The notes below the pieces were generated by a model, which saw nothing but the letters and a program-made list of their open reading frames with translations, did no database searches and was not told the DNA's origin. From the NCBI GenBank assembly GCA_030374765.1, contig JARGXX010000103.1, forward strand, positions 248,001 through 312,000: a DNA stretch of 64,000 bases, in the 5' to 3' direction. Made by a program: the position numbers and the translations under genes. This DNA comes from Agarophyton chilense (taxonomy: Eukaryota; Rhodophyta; Florideophyceae; Gracilariales; Gracilariaceae). Shown piece by piece: positions 10,779 to 21,900 of this stretch (within the stretch, counting starts at the first letter, position 1; every line of letters starts with the position of its first letter).

Positions 10779-13700
10779 TTAGAAATGGGATGTGCCCATG
10801 AGCCCGACTATCGAGGATTCGATCTCCCTGGGGAGTGGTAATCGCATGCGTCGATGATATCGCACGAGTTGCGAACGGAAGATATGAGCTATAAGTTCCC
10901 ACTTATCCACTTCCGGAGGAAAACCGTACCAACGGACTCGATACAGCAATTCTCTGGTATCTTCATACTCGCCGTATTCACATATGCGATCCATAACATA
11001 TTCCTGGGCGTTTCCCAATGCTTTCGCTGTTGGCGCGAGACTCCTCTTAACAGGTTTGAAATGCCTTACGGCTGACCCAAGCGTCTCTGTGTTAGCAGTC
11101 TCAGCGTCATTCAGCGTTCGCTCGTCGACTAACTGTCGTTCTGCCCGCAGAGGCAGTGTACTCATTCCTTGAGAACCTTTTTTCAGATAAAGAGCCATCC
11201 TGTTCTCCAGGTTCCATAGAAGCGTACTTCTTGCTACTTCTCAATTCCATTCGTGGATGAACTTCCTTCGGTTTATCGGATTCTGACCGCTGTTGGGTGG
11301 ATGATGGTGCTTGCACCACGACAGGAGGCGATACCTCTTCTTCTTCCTGCCCACGAGGGATGGGAGCCGATATCGGCGGAACAGCGAGTGGCGCTTCACC
11401 TGACGGTTCAGCCTGAAGCCGCAACGGTGCGTGTTCGCGTGCACTCGTTTCCAAGTCCCTGGGGCCAAATTCCAAAACATCTTTCCTACTTTCAGGTTCC
11501 ATTTCTGTACTTACGGGTGTGCGCGTGCCACGGGACACATCCCGATGTTTTTGAAGCTGTCCGTGATTGGCGTACGCAACCGCCGGCGGTGGGAGATCAG
11601 GAGCTTTCTTCTCCGCTCGAGTCATTTGTGGCGGTTCACTCTCCCCAGAGTCACTTGGGCTTTTGCCTTGACGTTCCGTCGCACTTGCCTCCTTAGTTCT
11701 ACCAGATACCTGGACTTCCACTTGCGGGTCAGGCGCGACTTCAACGCGATCGCGCGATACACGTTCAATGTCCTCACCTGTCTTGATGACCACTGTGTCT
11801 TCATCAAGGTCCACCACTTTGAAGGGTCCAGCTGCTATCGGCAACATCATATGACGCGATTCTTCCTGTTTGTCAGTTCTTTCGACTCGCACGAAGACGT
11901 GAACTCCTACTCGGATTGCCGGATTTCCTCTTCGCCTTCTGGCGTCATAGTTTCGCGTATAGCGAGCTTGCGTCTTCGATAACTCCTTAGCGGCATCTTC
12001 CGCTCTGGCCTTCAGGTTATTCCTCCATTTCAGATGGTACTTAGCTGGGGTCGGCGCGTCCAATTCTGTCTCGTCGTCGAGCGAAACTGGTAAAGCCGGA
12101 GGGTTACGTGAGAGCACGAGGTCGAACGGTGTCGTCTTTGTAGAGGTATGCACTTGCGTATTGTGCGCGTAGCACAGAGTATCTGTAAACATGTCCCATT
12201 CTCTCGGGTGGTCCGCAATGTAGTGTCGTAGTGCTGATATCAGCGTGCGAGGGAACGCTCCCCCTGACCATCGAATTGCAGATGATAGGTCGTGGTAAAC
12301 ACGTTTGGAATGCCCATAATGCGGCAAACATTCTGAAAGAACTTCGCAACGAATTGCTTCCAATTATCTGATAACAAAACTTCTGGTGGTCCGTATATAA
12401 ATACCCAATGTTTGATAAATGCCTGTGCGATTACGGTTGCGGTTATCCGCTTCAGCAGCACAGTCCGCACTAGCTTCGAGAAGCGGTCGGTGATTCCCAA
12501 CAGGTAGCGATAACCTCGCCTTGAGCGAATCAACTACCCTAGGACGACGATACTGACGTATTGTAAAGGCGCTCTCGCCTGGAATAACGTCATCTGTTTC
12601 CGCTTCCTGTAAGGCTTCACGCGATTCTTTGCACATGTTGTACACAATCTCACTGTAGCATGGCAGTCCATTGCCAAAGTAGGCCAGTAAAAATCTCTTC
12701 TTAGAGTCATGAACAACTTCGTTCCTCCTGGATGACCAGGCAGCCTGCTGTAGTGTGCCAGATGGAGTACTCGACTCTTCAAGACTTGTGGAATCACGAT
12801 TTGATCATGCTTTTCGACATGTCTTAACAGTATTCCTCGTGAATCGAGTGAAAACGGGAGCTCCTCCCCCCCGTTAAGACGAAAGCCTATCGACGCACAA
12901 AACGTATCGGCGTGTTGCTCATTGAGGAGCCCAGTGCACGATATTCGCTCGAGTTGAACTGAAGGGTCAGTGTCTGCTAATGCAAGGAACGGGTCTGCAT
13001 CCAAATAATCATCAAGGGTCTCTTGTTCCCCTTCTTCAAAAGATGGTGAATGGGTCTCCATGTAGAAGCAAGGTATCTCTTCATCGATTTCGCCTTGGGT
13101 TTCGCCAAGTATTTTGAGTCACGATAGCGCGTCAGCTTGGACATTGGCCAATCCCTTCTTATACTTCAATTCGAAACCGAATTCAGAAAGGCGTAAGCGC
13201 CATCGTGTGAGACGACCAGACGGGTCTGTAATGGACAGTAACCATCGTAGAGACGAAGGATCCGTGTTGACGGTAAAACGTTCTCCTTGGAGATACAGTC
13301 GCAATATAGTTACAGCCCAAACGACTGCAAGGCATTCCTTTTCTGAAACTGAATACTTCTTCTGAGCTGCGTTCAGCGATCTTGACCAATAACCAATGGG
13401 TTTGCGTTCACCATCAGGGTGTGTTTGAAAAAGGGCACACCCTGTTTGGTACTCGCTAGAGTCGGTATCCACTGAGTATGGCAGGTTGGGGATGGGCAGC
13501 GCCAAGACTGGGGCTGTAATAATCTTTGTCTTCAGCGTGTCGAACGCTTCCGCTTCAGCTTGTCTGAATTGTTCCAGCTGTACTCGTTGTCCTTTACGCA
13601 GCTTTGCGTTGAGCGGTGCCGCTATATGCGAGTATCGCGGAACGAATCGTCGGTAGACGTTGCACAAGCCGAGGAAAGAACGCAATTGCTTCTGTGTCGA

Positions 13701-15581
13701 CGGAGGTTGTACTTCGCGGAGGGCCGCTGTTAGTGCCTCTTGAATGGCAAGCTGTCCCGGTTTGATCACATGTCCTTAGTACGGGACGGTGCCAGCGAAC
13801 CATTCGCCTTTCTTGAACTTCAACATGATACCTGCGCTCTGTAGTGCTTTGAGGATCTCCTCGACATGCCGTAAATGGCTTTACACATCCTGGGAAAATA
13901 TGATCACATCGTCCAAATAGACTAAACAAGTCTTCCACTTGTATCTTGAGAGAAAGATGTCCAGAGTACGCTGGAAAGTAGCCGGTGCATTCGTCAAGCC
14001 AAAGGCAATCCTTTTGAAACGTTAGAGACCGGCGTGACACGCAAATTCCTCTACAGGCACCTGCCAATAGCCAGAGTTGGCGTCCAACGTGGTGAACACG
14101 TTCGCTTCTCCTAAGCTTTCATTACATTCTTCCATTCGAGGCAACGGGTATGTATCTCGAACTGTAACTGCTTTCAGTTTTCGATAATCGATACAGAATA
14201 GTAAAGAACCATCAGGTTTTGGGACCAGCACCACTGGTTAGGCCCAAGCAGATTGAGCTGCTTCGATTACTCCTTCTTCCAGAATTTGGCTAACATTCTC
14301 CTCCTCGATTTGGCGAGTTCGCGGTCCCGCTCTGTAGGGTGGTTGGGAGATGGGTCGTGACCCTGGGACCAAATCAATGTGGTGTTCCAAAGCGGAGATC
14401 TCTCCTAGTTTTCCACTCCACATGGATTTATACTTCTTCAGCATAGACCTGATCTTCGTTCTGTAGTGTTCCGACACATGTGCTAAGTCTAGCTCATCGG
14501 CCAGGCTCTCTGAATCCTTTGCCGTTTGCAATTGATCTCCAGACGGAGTTTGCAGTTCTTCGTCTGTGTCACCGACATGGGTTAATCCCAATACTTTTGC
14601 AGTAGAAATATGAATACGGACCACCACTGTGGGATGAGACAAAGCTGTTCCAACAACCTGATTCTTCGGTATCTGATAATCGTTATCGGTGAAGTTACTC
14701 ACTAGTATCCAAAAGGGGCTACCAGGATCAACCTGAACAATGCCGTTAGCGACTAGCAATCCAAGGGATTCGTACATCCGAGTATTCGGTTGAACTACCA
14801 CGAGTCCGTGTCATTCTGTTCTTACTTGAACCCAAGTTTGGGTTTGCGCCTTCAGCATGGCACTCTTCGCTACTCGAATCCTCGGCGAGACACGTCCTCG
14901 GGATTTCCCGTATTCCATAGATGGTGGAAGTGGAGGTGCTTCGGGGCAACGACGCATTGGCTTGCGAACAATTCGTACCATTGATCCATCATCTAGTTCC
15001 ACTAGTTTTCTTCGCGGGCGAATGGCTTTGACAAACTTGTCGCAAGAATCACATCCCAGTACCACTGGTGCAGCTAACGTCTTACAGACGATGAAGTCGA
15101 CTAGGACTACAAAGCGTCCCAAACGCACCACGAGTCGAACTGTTCCCAATGTCTTCACAGCATTTTTGTTGGCATCCCGGATGTCCGGTAAAGGACCGTA
15201 TCGAATACGTTCTAAGTCAGCAGGAGCGAGCTCCGATTCCCGTATAAAGTTCGGACCAGCACCTGTGTCCAGGATAGTCAATCGACGAGATAACAGATTC
15301 CTTTCAGAGCCGATGTCGGCATAGACCTTATATTTTCTTTTAGACACTACCATGAGGTAACTTTCCCGTTTTGAGGGACAAGTATAACGTCTCCAAGGAC
15401 GATGTAACTCACAGTCAAACTGTACTCGCTGTCTGTCCGGCGGATTGATTCCGTACGGCGGAAATTTCTGAGGCCTCAAGAGAATCTTGGGCTTCCAAGC
15501 GCAGGAGCAGGGAGGCGAGCTCTCCCTGGTCAGCTCTACGGGATCGACTAGTGCCGAACCCCTAGGGGCTCCCTCACTTAG
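10779..15581 (-). pseudogene. pol: Pol of element A: PR-RT-RNaseH-IN-chromodomain, broken
   Basis: Domains run in order on the minus strand. Protease: LDTGAGPNFI (about 15260). Reverse transcriptase (about 14340-13780): PVVLVPKPDG, GLTNAPATFQR and intact YLDD (about 13907). RNase H and connection (13769-13119): SVDTDSSEYQTG and YSVSEKECLAVVWA. Integrase: zinc finger with H-x3-H-like start and CTTC (about 12700), then core with GPPEVLLSDN and GQGER (12240-12533). The core's first Asp is Val (VSIVVLG, 12546-12548). A Pro/Glu-rich linker follows, then a chromodomain (about 10845-11000) with EYVMDRI, LLYRVRWYGFPPEVDKWEL. Damage: stops at 14811, 14235 and 14022 and others; loss of about six codons in RT before FACHAGL; frame changes near 12245 and 11180. 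The frame is -1 relative to gag. Confidence 0.9.
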
Positions 15582-17731
15582 TTTTCCGGTTGCACCGGCT
15601 TATTCGCCTCAAAGGCGCCTCTTCCTACCGGGGTTCCGGGTTGTAACACTTCAGCATTCTGAGCAACCGGCTTGTCCGTCCGGCGCATTGGTGTCCGAGA
15701 AAACCAACTTTTGGCTTTCCAATACATGCCCGCCGGTACGCGGCTCCTTTCCTCTTCTGAGAGTGCTTCATAATTCGTCATGATACGACTCAGGTCCTTT
15801 GCAGGAAGCGTGCATTCTGCACTCAAATGGTGTTTTCCATAACACCAATAACAGATCAAACCGTCACGACGGTTGGTCAACATAGGTTGTGAACGGAATG
15901 CCGTGCGAGTATCCACTCATCCGAGTTTCCCGTTCTTAAAACCTCCTTGTGGTGGCACCGTGTAGGGACGGTACATAGGGCGACGGCCCTCCATAGCAAC
16001 TAGGGCTTCCTCTTCCTGAGACTCCGAGTGTGGGAGATCCCCTGTAGGTACAGAAGAGTCCGTATAATCCATTAAATGGACCGCCTCTTCATGCGAGTCA
16101 CTCCCTTTGGGTGCCAACGACGAATCTCGTGAGTGCACTGGAGATTCCAGGTGTAGGAGTTTGCTGCGCTGATTAACTCTGGCAAAGATCTTCTCCTTAC
16201 CCATTGAGGTTCCAAAAGTCACTGAACGACGGGGGCTACGACGCGGTCTGGCCGCGTCTCCTTCAGCTTTCGCAAACTGAACTAACTCCAAAAAGGAGAC
16301 TCTTCCATGCTTCTCTCGATATCGAGCTACCAACGACTTGATGCTCGGGTCCAGCCCGTCGATGTACAAGGTAATCTTTTCCTCCTTCGAGTGGAGGTTT
16401 CCACAGCGGACTGAAGCTTTGTTAACCCTTGAGCTGTACTCAGCTTCGCCGTCCTCAGGCTTTTGGGTCACATCTCTTCTGTCCAGGATCGCCTGACGTA
16501 TCGCGTTTGAAGTCGCGTAACTGCGCAGCAAATACTGCACCGCCTCTGGCCATGAGGTAACGCCGCCTTCATCGGCTGTCAATGATCTGCATACAGAACG
16601 ATATTGCTCTAAAGCAAAACCCTTCAGGAAGTGTGGTAAAGACACAAATGCCTGTGGTTCACTCATCTCTAGAGTGTCTGCTTCGGCAACGAATCGAGTG
16701 ACAAACTCGATAACGAGAATGGGTGTTTTCCCATCAAATGTTAAATCATTAAGGCCGATCTTCAATCGTTTGATGTGATCCTTCACCTTCGCGGTTTCGC
16801 GTCCTGAGCGCTTCTTGCCCTTCATCTTCAGACGGTAGTACCTGTAGTTCAGGACCTTCCGATAAAGCGGATTCGTGCACAGGAGCACCTTCAATCCTCT
16901 GTAAGGTGAGCCTTTTTTTCTCATTAACCACGAAGACGTGTTCTTCTTCCGAGATCGGGACCTTCGATGACCATCATCACTGTCGTCGTCATCTGACGTA
17001 TCTGAATCATCAGAATCATCAGTACTGGAACTAAAGCCCTCCGTACTTGACGATTCATCACACGAATCACGTGCGGACTTCGGCTTCTTACGTCGTGACT
17101 TCGACTTCTTCGAACGAGCTTCCTTCAAATGAGCTCCTTCCTCTTCCTGCACGATTGGTTTAGCAGCAGTCTGCGCATAAACTGCCGCCTCCAAGCGTTC
17201 TAAACGAGGGTTGACTCAAGTGAGGACTTCCTCTACAGCCACGGTTAAGCCGGGTAGCGCATCGGGCGTATTCCCGTACCTCTCCAGTAGATGGTTCAAA
17301 TCCTCACGTAGTGTTTCCACTGATGCAGAGACCTGCTTCCCATCGTCTTGACGAACGAGTGCTTGATGCGCACTGTGTAATTGTTCGACATCAGCGATAA
17401 GAGCAGCGATCTCCGATTCCAACGCGACCATGCGCACACGCGAAGCGCTTGACTCAGACTTGAGTCGACGCACTTCCCTGCGCAAATCATCCTCTTCTTG
17501 AGGTCCGACGACCTCAGCGTCAACTACGGCTTCTGTGGTGGGCGTGACTGCCGCTGCCACAGGAGCCGGTACATCCGAGAGATCTCGTTCATCATTCACC
17601 GAGCGTGAGCGCGACATCGCTTGACGATACAGCCGCTCTCTGGCTTCAACAGATGAGGCGAGCCTCGGTTTCGGGGGTGGTCCCGCAGGACCGGGGCGAC
17701 CAGTACTCGACTGGCTTCGGGTCTTCGGCAT
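15578..17731 (-). pseudogene. gag: Gag of element A (two in-frame stops)
   Basis: One frame from the ATG of MPKTRSQSS at 17731 to TAA at 15578, broken by TGA at 17216-17218 and at 15917-15919. The second stop reads TGG (Trp) in the element B copy, so it is a recent G-to-A change. Parts: N-terminal basic/Pro region; coiled coil with ESEIAALIADVEQLHSAHQA (about 17300-17400); basic then Ser/Asp-rich stretch (17150-16970); capsid-like region with NPLYRKVLNYRYYR and SWPEAVQYLLRSYA (16900-16300); and a CCHC zinc knuckle CYWCYGKHHLSAEC (about 15810-15850). The element C gag shares the NPLYRK, WPEAVQYLLRSYA and IDGLD blocks. Confidence 0.88.
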
Positions 17732-17926
17732 CCTATACCAAACCTGAGTCCAGGTGCGAACCAAATATTGTCTTCGACTTCTCGACCACGTGTTCAATCA
17801 CGATGAATTCCGCAATTGCCGGAGGTGGTTCGATAAACAATAACTGTAGTGATGCCACTTCTTCCAAGTATCGATATCGATTCCACGTTCCAGGAACGAG
17901 TTGTGCAGTGCAGCTGACCACAGTGG

Positions 17927-17944
17927 TTCTAAGTCGGGAGACCA
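17927..17944 (-). promoter_or_regulatory. Primer binding site of element A
   Basis: Two bases inside the 5' LTR the minus strand reads TGGTCTCCCGACTTAGAA. It begins TGG as expected for pairing to a tRNA 3' CCA end. Element C has TGGTCTCGCGACTTAGAAC at the same place, one base different, although its LTRs are unrelated in sequence. The priming tRNA would end in about TCGSGAGACCA; I could not assign it. Confidence 0.75.
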
Positions 17945-17946
17945 CT

Positions 17947-18613
17947 TGTAGTATCCGCTCTGACGAAGAGAGCAGACACCTGCGACAGCGTTCGGACTGC
18001 GGATGGGTCGCTTGCGGCGAAAGAAAAGGGTTGGCAGAGCTACAACACCAGCTAGCTGGAAGTGGGGTGTAAGGCCACTACTCGGCAGCGAGGGTGAACA
18101 GTGCAACTGTAAAACGTTGATGGAACGTAGGTACGAGACGGCTCGTGAAGTGGTTGGGGGCTGATTATCTATTATAGCTCGTCCGGATCTCCGGTTAAGG
18201 AATCTTAAGCGAGGAACAGAATAGTCATGATGCCCATGTTGTCTCCTTTACTTGGAGTCGGCGCTCACCTCTGGTGCACTATATACTGTGTGCCAGGGTG
18301 AGTGCCCAAATAAATATATAAATAATACCCAGTGGTGAGCCACTTAGCCAAACCACAGTATGGGTATGGTCCCTAATGGACGTCTAGCTACAAAGGGTAG
18401 TTAAACCAGCCACGTGGATTGCCACTACATGCGCCGTTGCAAGCCACTCCACTCGTGATACCACGTGTCCCACTAAGACATTCTGCCTCTAGGAATCCTA
18501 CGCGGTGTGCCGTTTCATATCACAAGTTTGATGAAATCACTCACTTATGAGTTCCAACCGTGACTTCGCGAAAAACCAACATATCGGATTCCCCGACATA
18601 TTAGAATACTACA
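17947..18613 (-). repeat. 5' LTR of element A
   Basis: 667 bp, TGTAGTATCC to GAATACTACA on the plus strand. It pairs with 7961-8627, differing by scattered substitutions and no net length change. Confidence 0.93.
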
Positions 18614-18700
18614 ATATCCACGACGACCATCTTTTGCTCCTGATTTTCTTATGGTACCTTTGAAATTTGGTAGAAGTCTTCCCAGCGCGACGGTGACTTG
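18614..18700 (+). pseudogene. Element B accessory gene, resumed and truncated
   Basis: Immediately after element A the sequence aligns with A positions about 9795-9885 (CTTATGGTACCTTTGAAATT against CTTATGATACCTTTAGAGTT). This continues the accessory gene cut at 7960. About 650 bp matching the C-terminal third of the A copy are then missing, and similarity resumes at the pyrimidine-rich region. Confidence 0.75.
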
Positions 18701-18949
18701 GTGTCGTCACGTTTCCTTTTTCTCTTCTAGACCCCATTTATTCTCGCTTCTGGAGTTCTTTGCTTTATCTACTCGCCTTTTCTCCTCGTTTTTAAAGTTC
18801 TTCGCTTCTTTTTCTCGCTTCGCGAACTTCTCACGGTATATTATAGGTCGTAGTCAATTGAATTACTTTGCTTGCGCGTCTGCTTCTTTTGATCTCCTTC
18901 ATATTTTTTTTCTGGGCTTCGTGTTTTCACTTCCTTTGAAGCCCATACT

Positions 18950-21900
18950 TAAAAATAATATGTGCTCATGAAACCGAATAAAGCTGAATGAATATGCCTG
19001 GGAAGTGGTGATCACACACAACGATAATATCGCTCGAGCTTCCAACAGGGATAGAACTTTTATGTTTCCATGTTTCTGCTTCTGGAGGAAACCCGTGGCA
19101 TCGGATTGGATACGGTAGTTCTCTGATGTCTTCATTCTAACAATTTTCACAAATGCGAGCCATACCATACTGCTCGGCATTTCCAAATTCTTTCGCTATT
19201 GGTGCGAGACATTTGTTCATAGGTTAAAAATCTATAGAGCTGACCAGACTGTCTCTATACTAAAACTCTCAGCCCCGCTTAGAATTCGTTCATTAACGAG
19301 CTGTTCATCGGCCCGCGTGAGACGTTTATTCACTCTTTGAGAACCCTTTTCAGCTACAGAGCTGCCCTGTTTCCCAGGTTTCATAGAGGTATACTACCTT
19401 CTACTCCTTAGTTCCGTTCCTGGATGCACTTCCGCTGGTCTATCTGAATATCATCACTGTTCGATGAAACCACTGTCTCTACGCAGTTATGATCGATCAC
19501 CCATAAGTCTTTTAGTACCATGCCGACAAGAACGAGGTTCTCCAGAGTATAACGGTTTATCACCGTGAACGGCTGTCTTCGAGGCGGTCTCGACTCCTAT
19601 TCCCTGCAGTTTTGGTTTTACAGTCTTCCAATTTTCCCCGATGCGGTCATAACGTCCTCACATAGGAGTCGTATCATAATTGGCTTTGACCGCAGGCGTT
19701 CTTTAAGAATGGGCTTCCACCACGACAGGAGGGGATATCTCTTTTTCTTCTTCCTACACGTGAGGGATGGGATCCAATATCGGCGGGAATGACAGCGATC
19801 GGCGTTTCCCCTAGCCTTTCAGTCTGAATCGGCAAAGACGAGTTTTTGCGTGCACTTGTATCTAACTCCTTGGAACCAAAGTCTAAAATATATTTCCCGC
19901 TTCCAGATATCATTTTATTTTTTATAGGTGTGCGCGTGAAACGGGGCTTCTTCTGATGCTCCGGGAACTGTCCTTGATTGGATTATACAACCGCACGCGG
20001 TGAGAGACCAGGAGCTTTCTCCTCCACCCGAGCTATCCGAGTCGGTTTGATATTCTGAGAGTCATTTTGCGCCGAATAAGCTTCATCAGTTCCACCAGAT
20101 ACCTGGACTGCCTTTTGCATGTCATGCGCCACTCTGCAGGGATTGCGCAATACACGTTCTATGTTCTCCTCTAATTCGGTGTATATCGTTTCACTTTTGA
20201 GGTCAAACATCTTAATTGGAGCAGCCGCTTTTGACTATAACTTATGACGAGATTATTATTGCTTATCAGGGTTTTCAATGCGCAAAACAATGTGACCTCC
20301 TACTCCGATTTTCGAATTCCGTCTTCTCAGTCTAGCGTCATAGTTTCGCTTTTGGGGAGCCGGCGTTTTAGACACCTTTTTAATGTCATTTTCTGCTCTG
20401 CATATCAAGTCATTATTCTGTTTCAGACATTACCTAGCCCTTGTCAGCATGTATGATCCTGTCTCGTATTCACGCACAACGGAGAAAGTGGGAGTGCCAC
20501 TCGAGAGCACGAGTTTGAACGGTGCCGTCTTTGTCGAGGTATGAACTTGTGAAAATATGTGTACCACAGAGTATCTGTAGACAACTCCCATTCTTCCGGG
20601 TGACGTGCAATGAAGTGTCGTCGTGATGCTTTCAGTATGCGGTTGAAACGCTACACCAGACGGTTTGAAAGCGGACGGTAGGTCGTTATAAACACGTTTC
20701 AAACGCCAAAAATGCGGCAAACATTCTGCAATAACTCCGCAACGAATTTATTCCCATTATCTGATATCAAACCTTCTGAAGGTCTAAAAACGAAAGCCCA
20801 GTGTTTGATAAAAGCCTACCCGATTACGGACGCTTCGATCCGCCTCAGCCGTGGCGTACGCACTAGGTTCAAAAAGCGGTCAGTGAATCAATACGCAGCG
20901 ATAGCCTGGCCTTGATCAAATTAATTCTCCTAGAATGTAAACACAGACGTTTTGTAAAGTATCTTTTCCCTGGGACCATGTCATCGATTTATGATTTCTG
21001 GTAAGATTCATACGATTCTTCGCGCGGGTTTTACACACCCCAACTTTGGTGAGGCAGTCTAATTCCAACTTCGGCCATTCAAAAAGTTTTCTAAGAGTCA
21101 TGAACAACCTCGTTCTTCATTAGTAGTGTGCCACATGTAGTACTTGGCTGTTCAAAAAAGTGCGTAATCACGATTTGATCATTCTTTTTGAAATGTCCTA
21201 ACATTATTCCCCTCGAATCAATATAAAAAGGGTGATCTCCCCCTGTGAAACTCGAAGATGTATCGGCGCATAAAAGTATCAGATTGTTGCTCTTTAAGGA
21301 TCTCTGTGCACGAGATTCGCTGGAGTTGATCTGAAGGTTCTGTATCTTTTATGGAAAGAAAAGTGCCTGCATTCAAAAAATCACGAAGTCTTTCTTCTTT
21401 CTCTTCTTCCAAATCTTTTGAATGGAGGTTTCCCCAATTGTTCTGACTCGCGATAGCGCGTCGGATTGAACATTGGTCAATACCTCTTTGAAATATACTT
21501 CAGTGCCATCGGGTAAGATGACCAGAGGGTTCTGTGATTGACAGTTACCATTTTTAAAACAAATGATCCTTGTTGACGGTAAAACGTCCTCCCACGAGAT
21601 ACGGTCTCAAATTAATACAGCTCAAAAGACTGCAATCCATTGCTCTCTCAAAACTGAATACTTCTTGTTAACTGTGATTTGTGATCTTGGCCAGTAACCA
21701 ATTGGTTTGCGTTCACCATGAACGTGAATTTCGAAAGGGAAAACCCCTACTCGGTATTGGTTACAGTCGTTATCCACTGAATATGGTTGTATAGATATGT
21801 GCAACGCTAAGACCGAGTTTAATGTCATTCTGGTCTTTAGTGTCTTGAACGCCTCTCATTCAACCAGTTTTAACTGTTCCCTACATACTGGCCGTTTTTT

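Larger units (their letters stand above)
7961..18613 (-). mobile_element. Chromovirus element A, nested in element B
   Basis: A 10.65-kb Ty3/gypsy element on the minus strand. Both LTRs are 667 bp with matching 10-bp ends (TGTAGTATYC / GRATACTACA). Order on the minus strand: 5' LTR (17947-18613), primer site, gag, protease, reverse transcriptase, RNase H, integrase, linker, chromodomain, opposite-strand accessory gene, polypurine tract, 3' LTR (7961-8627). Flanking pentamers ATCTC (7956-7960) and ATATC (18614-18618) agree at 4 of 5 bases, a decayed target duplication. By eye the LTRs differ at roughly 30 positions, so the insertion is not recent. Coding parts are broken by stops and indels. 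Confidence 0.93.

Noticed and set aside
11107-12363. 418-residue minus-strand frame as a separate gene
   Set aside because: It is the end of integrase plus linker of element A pol, displaced by an indel near 12245.
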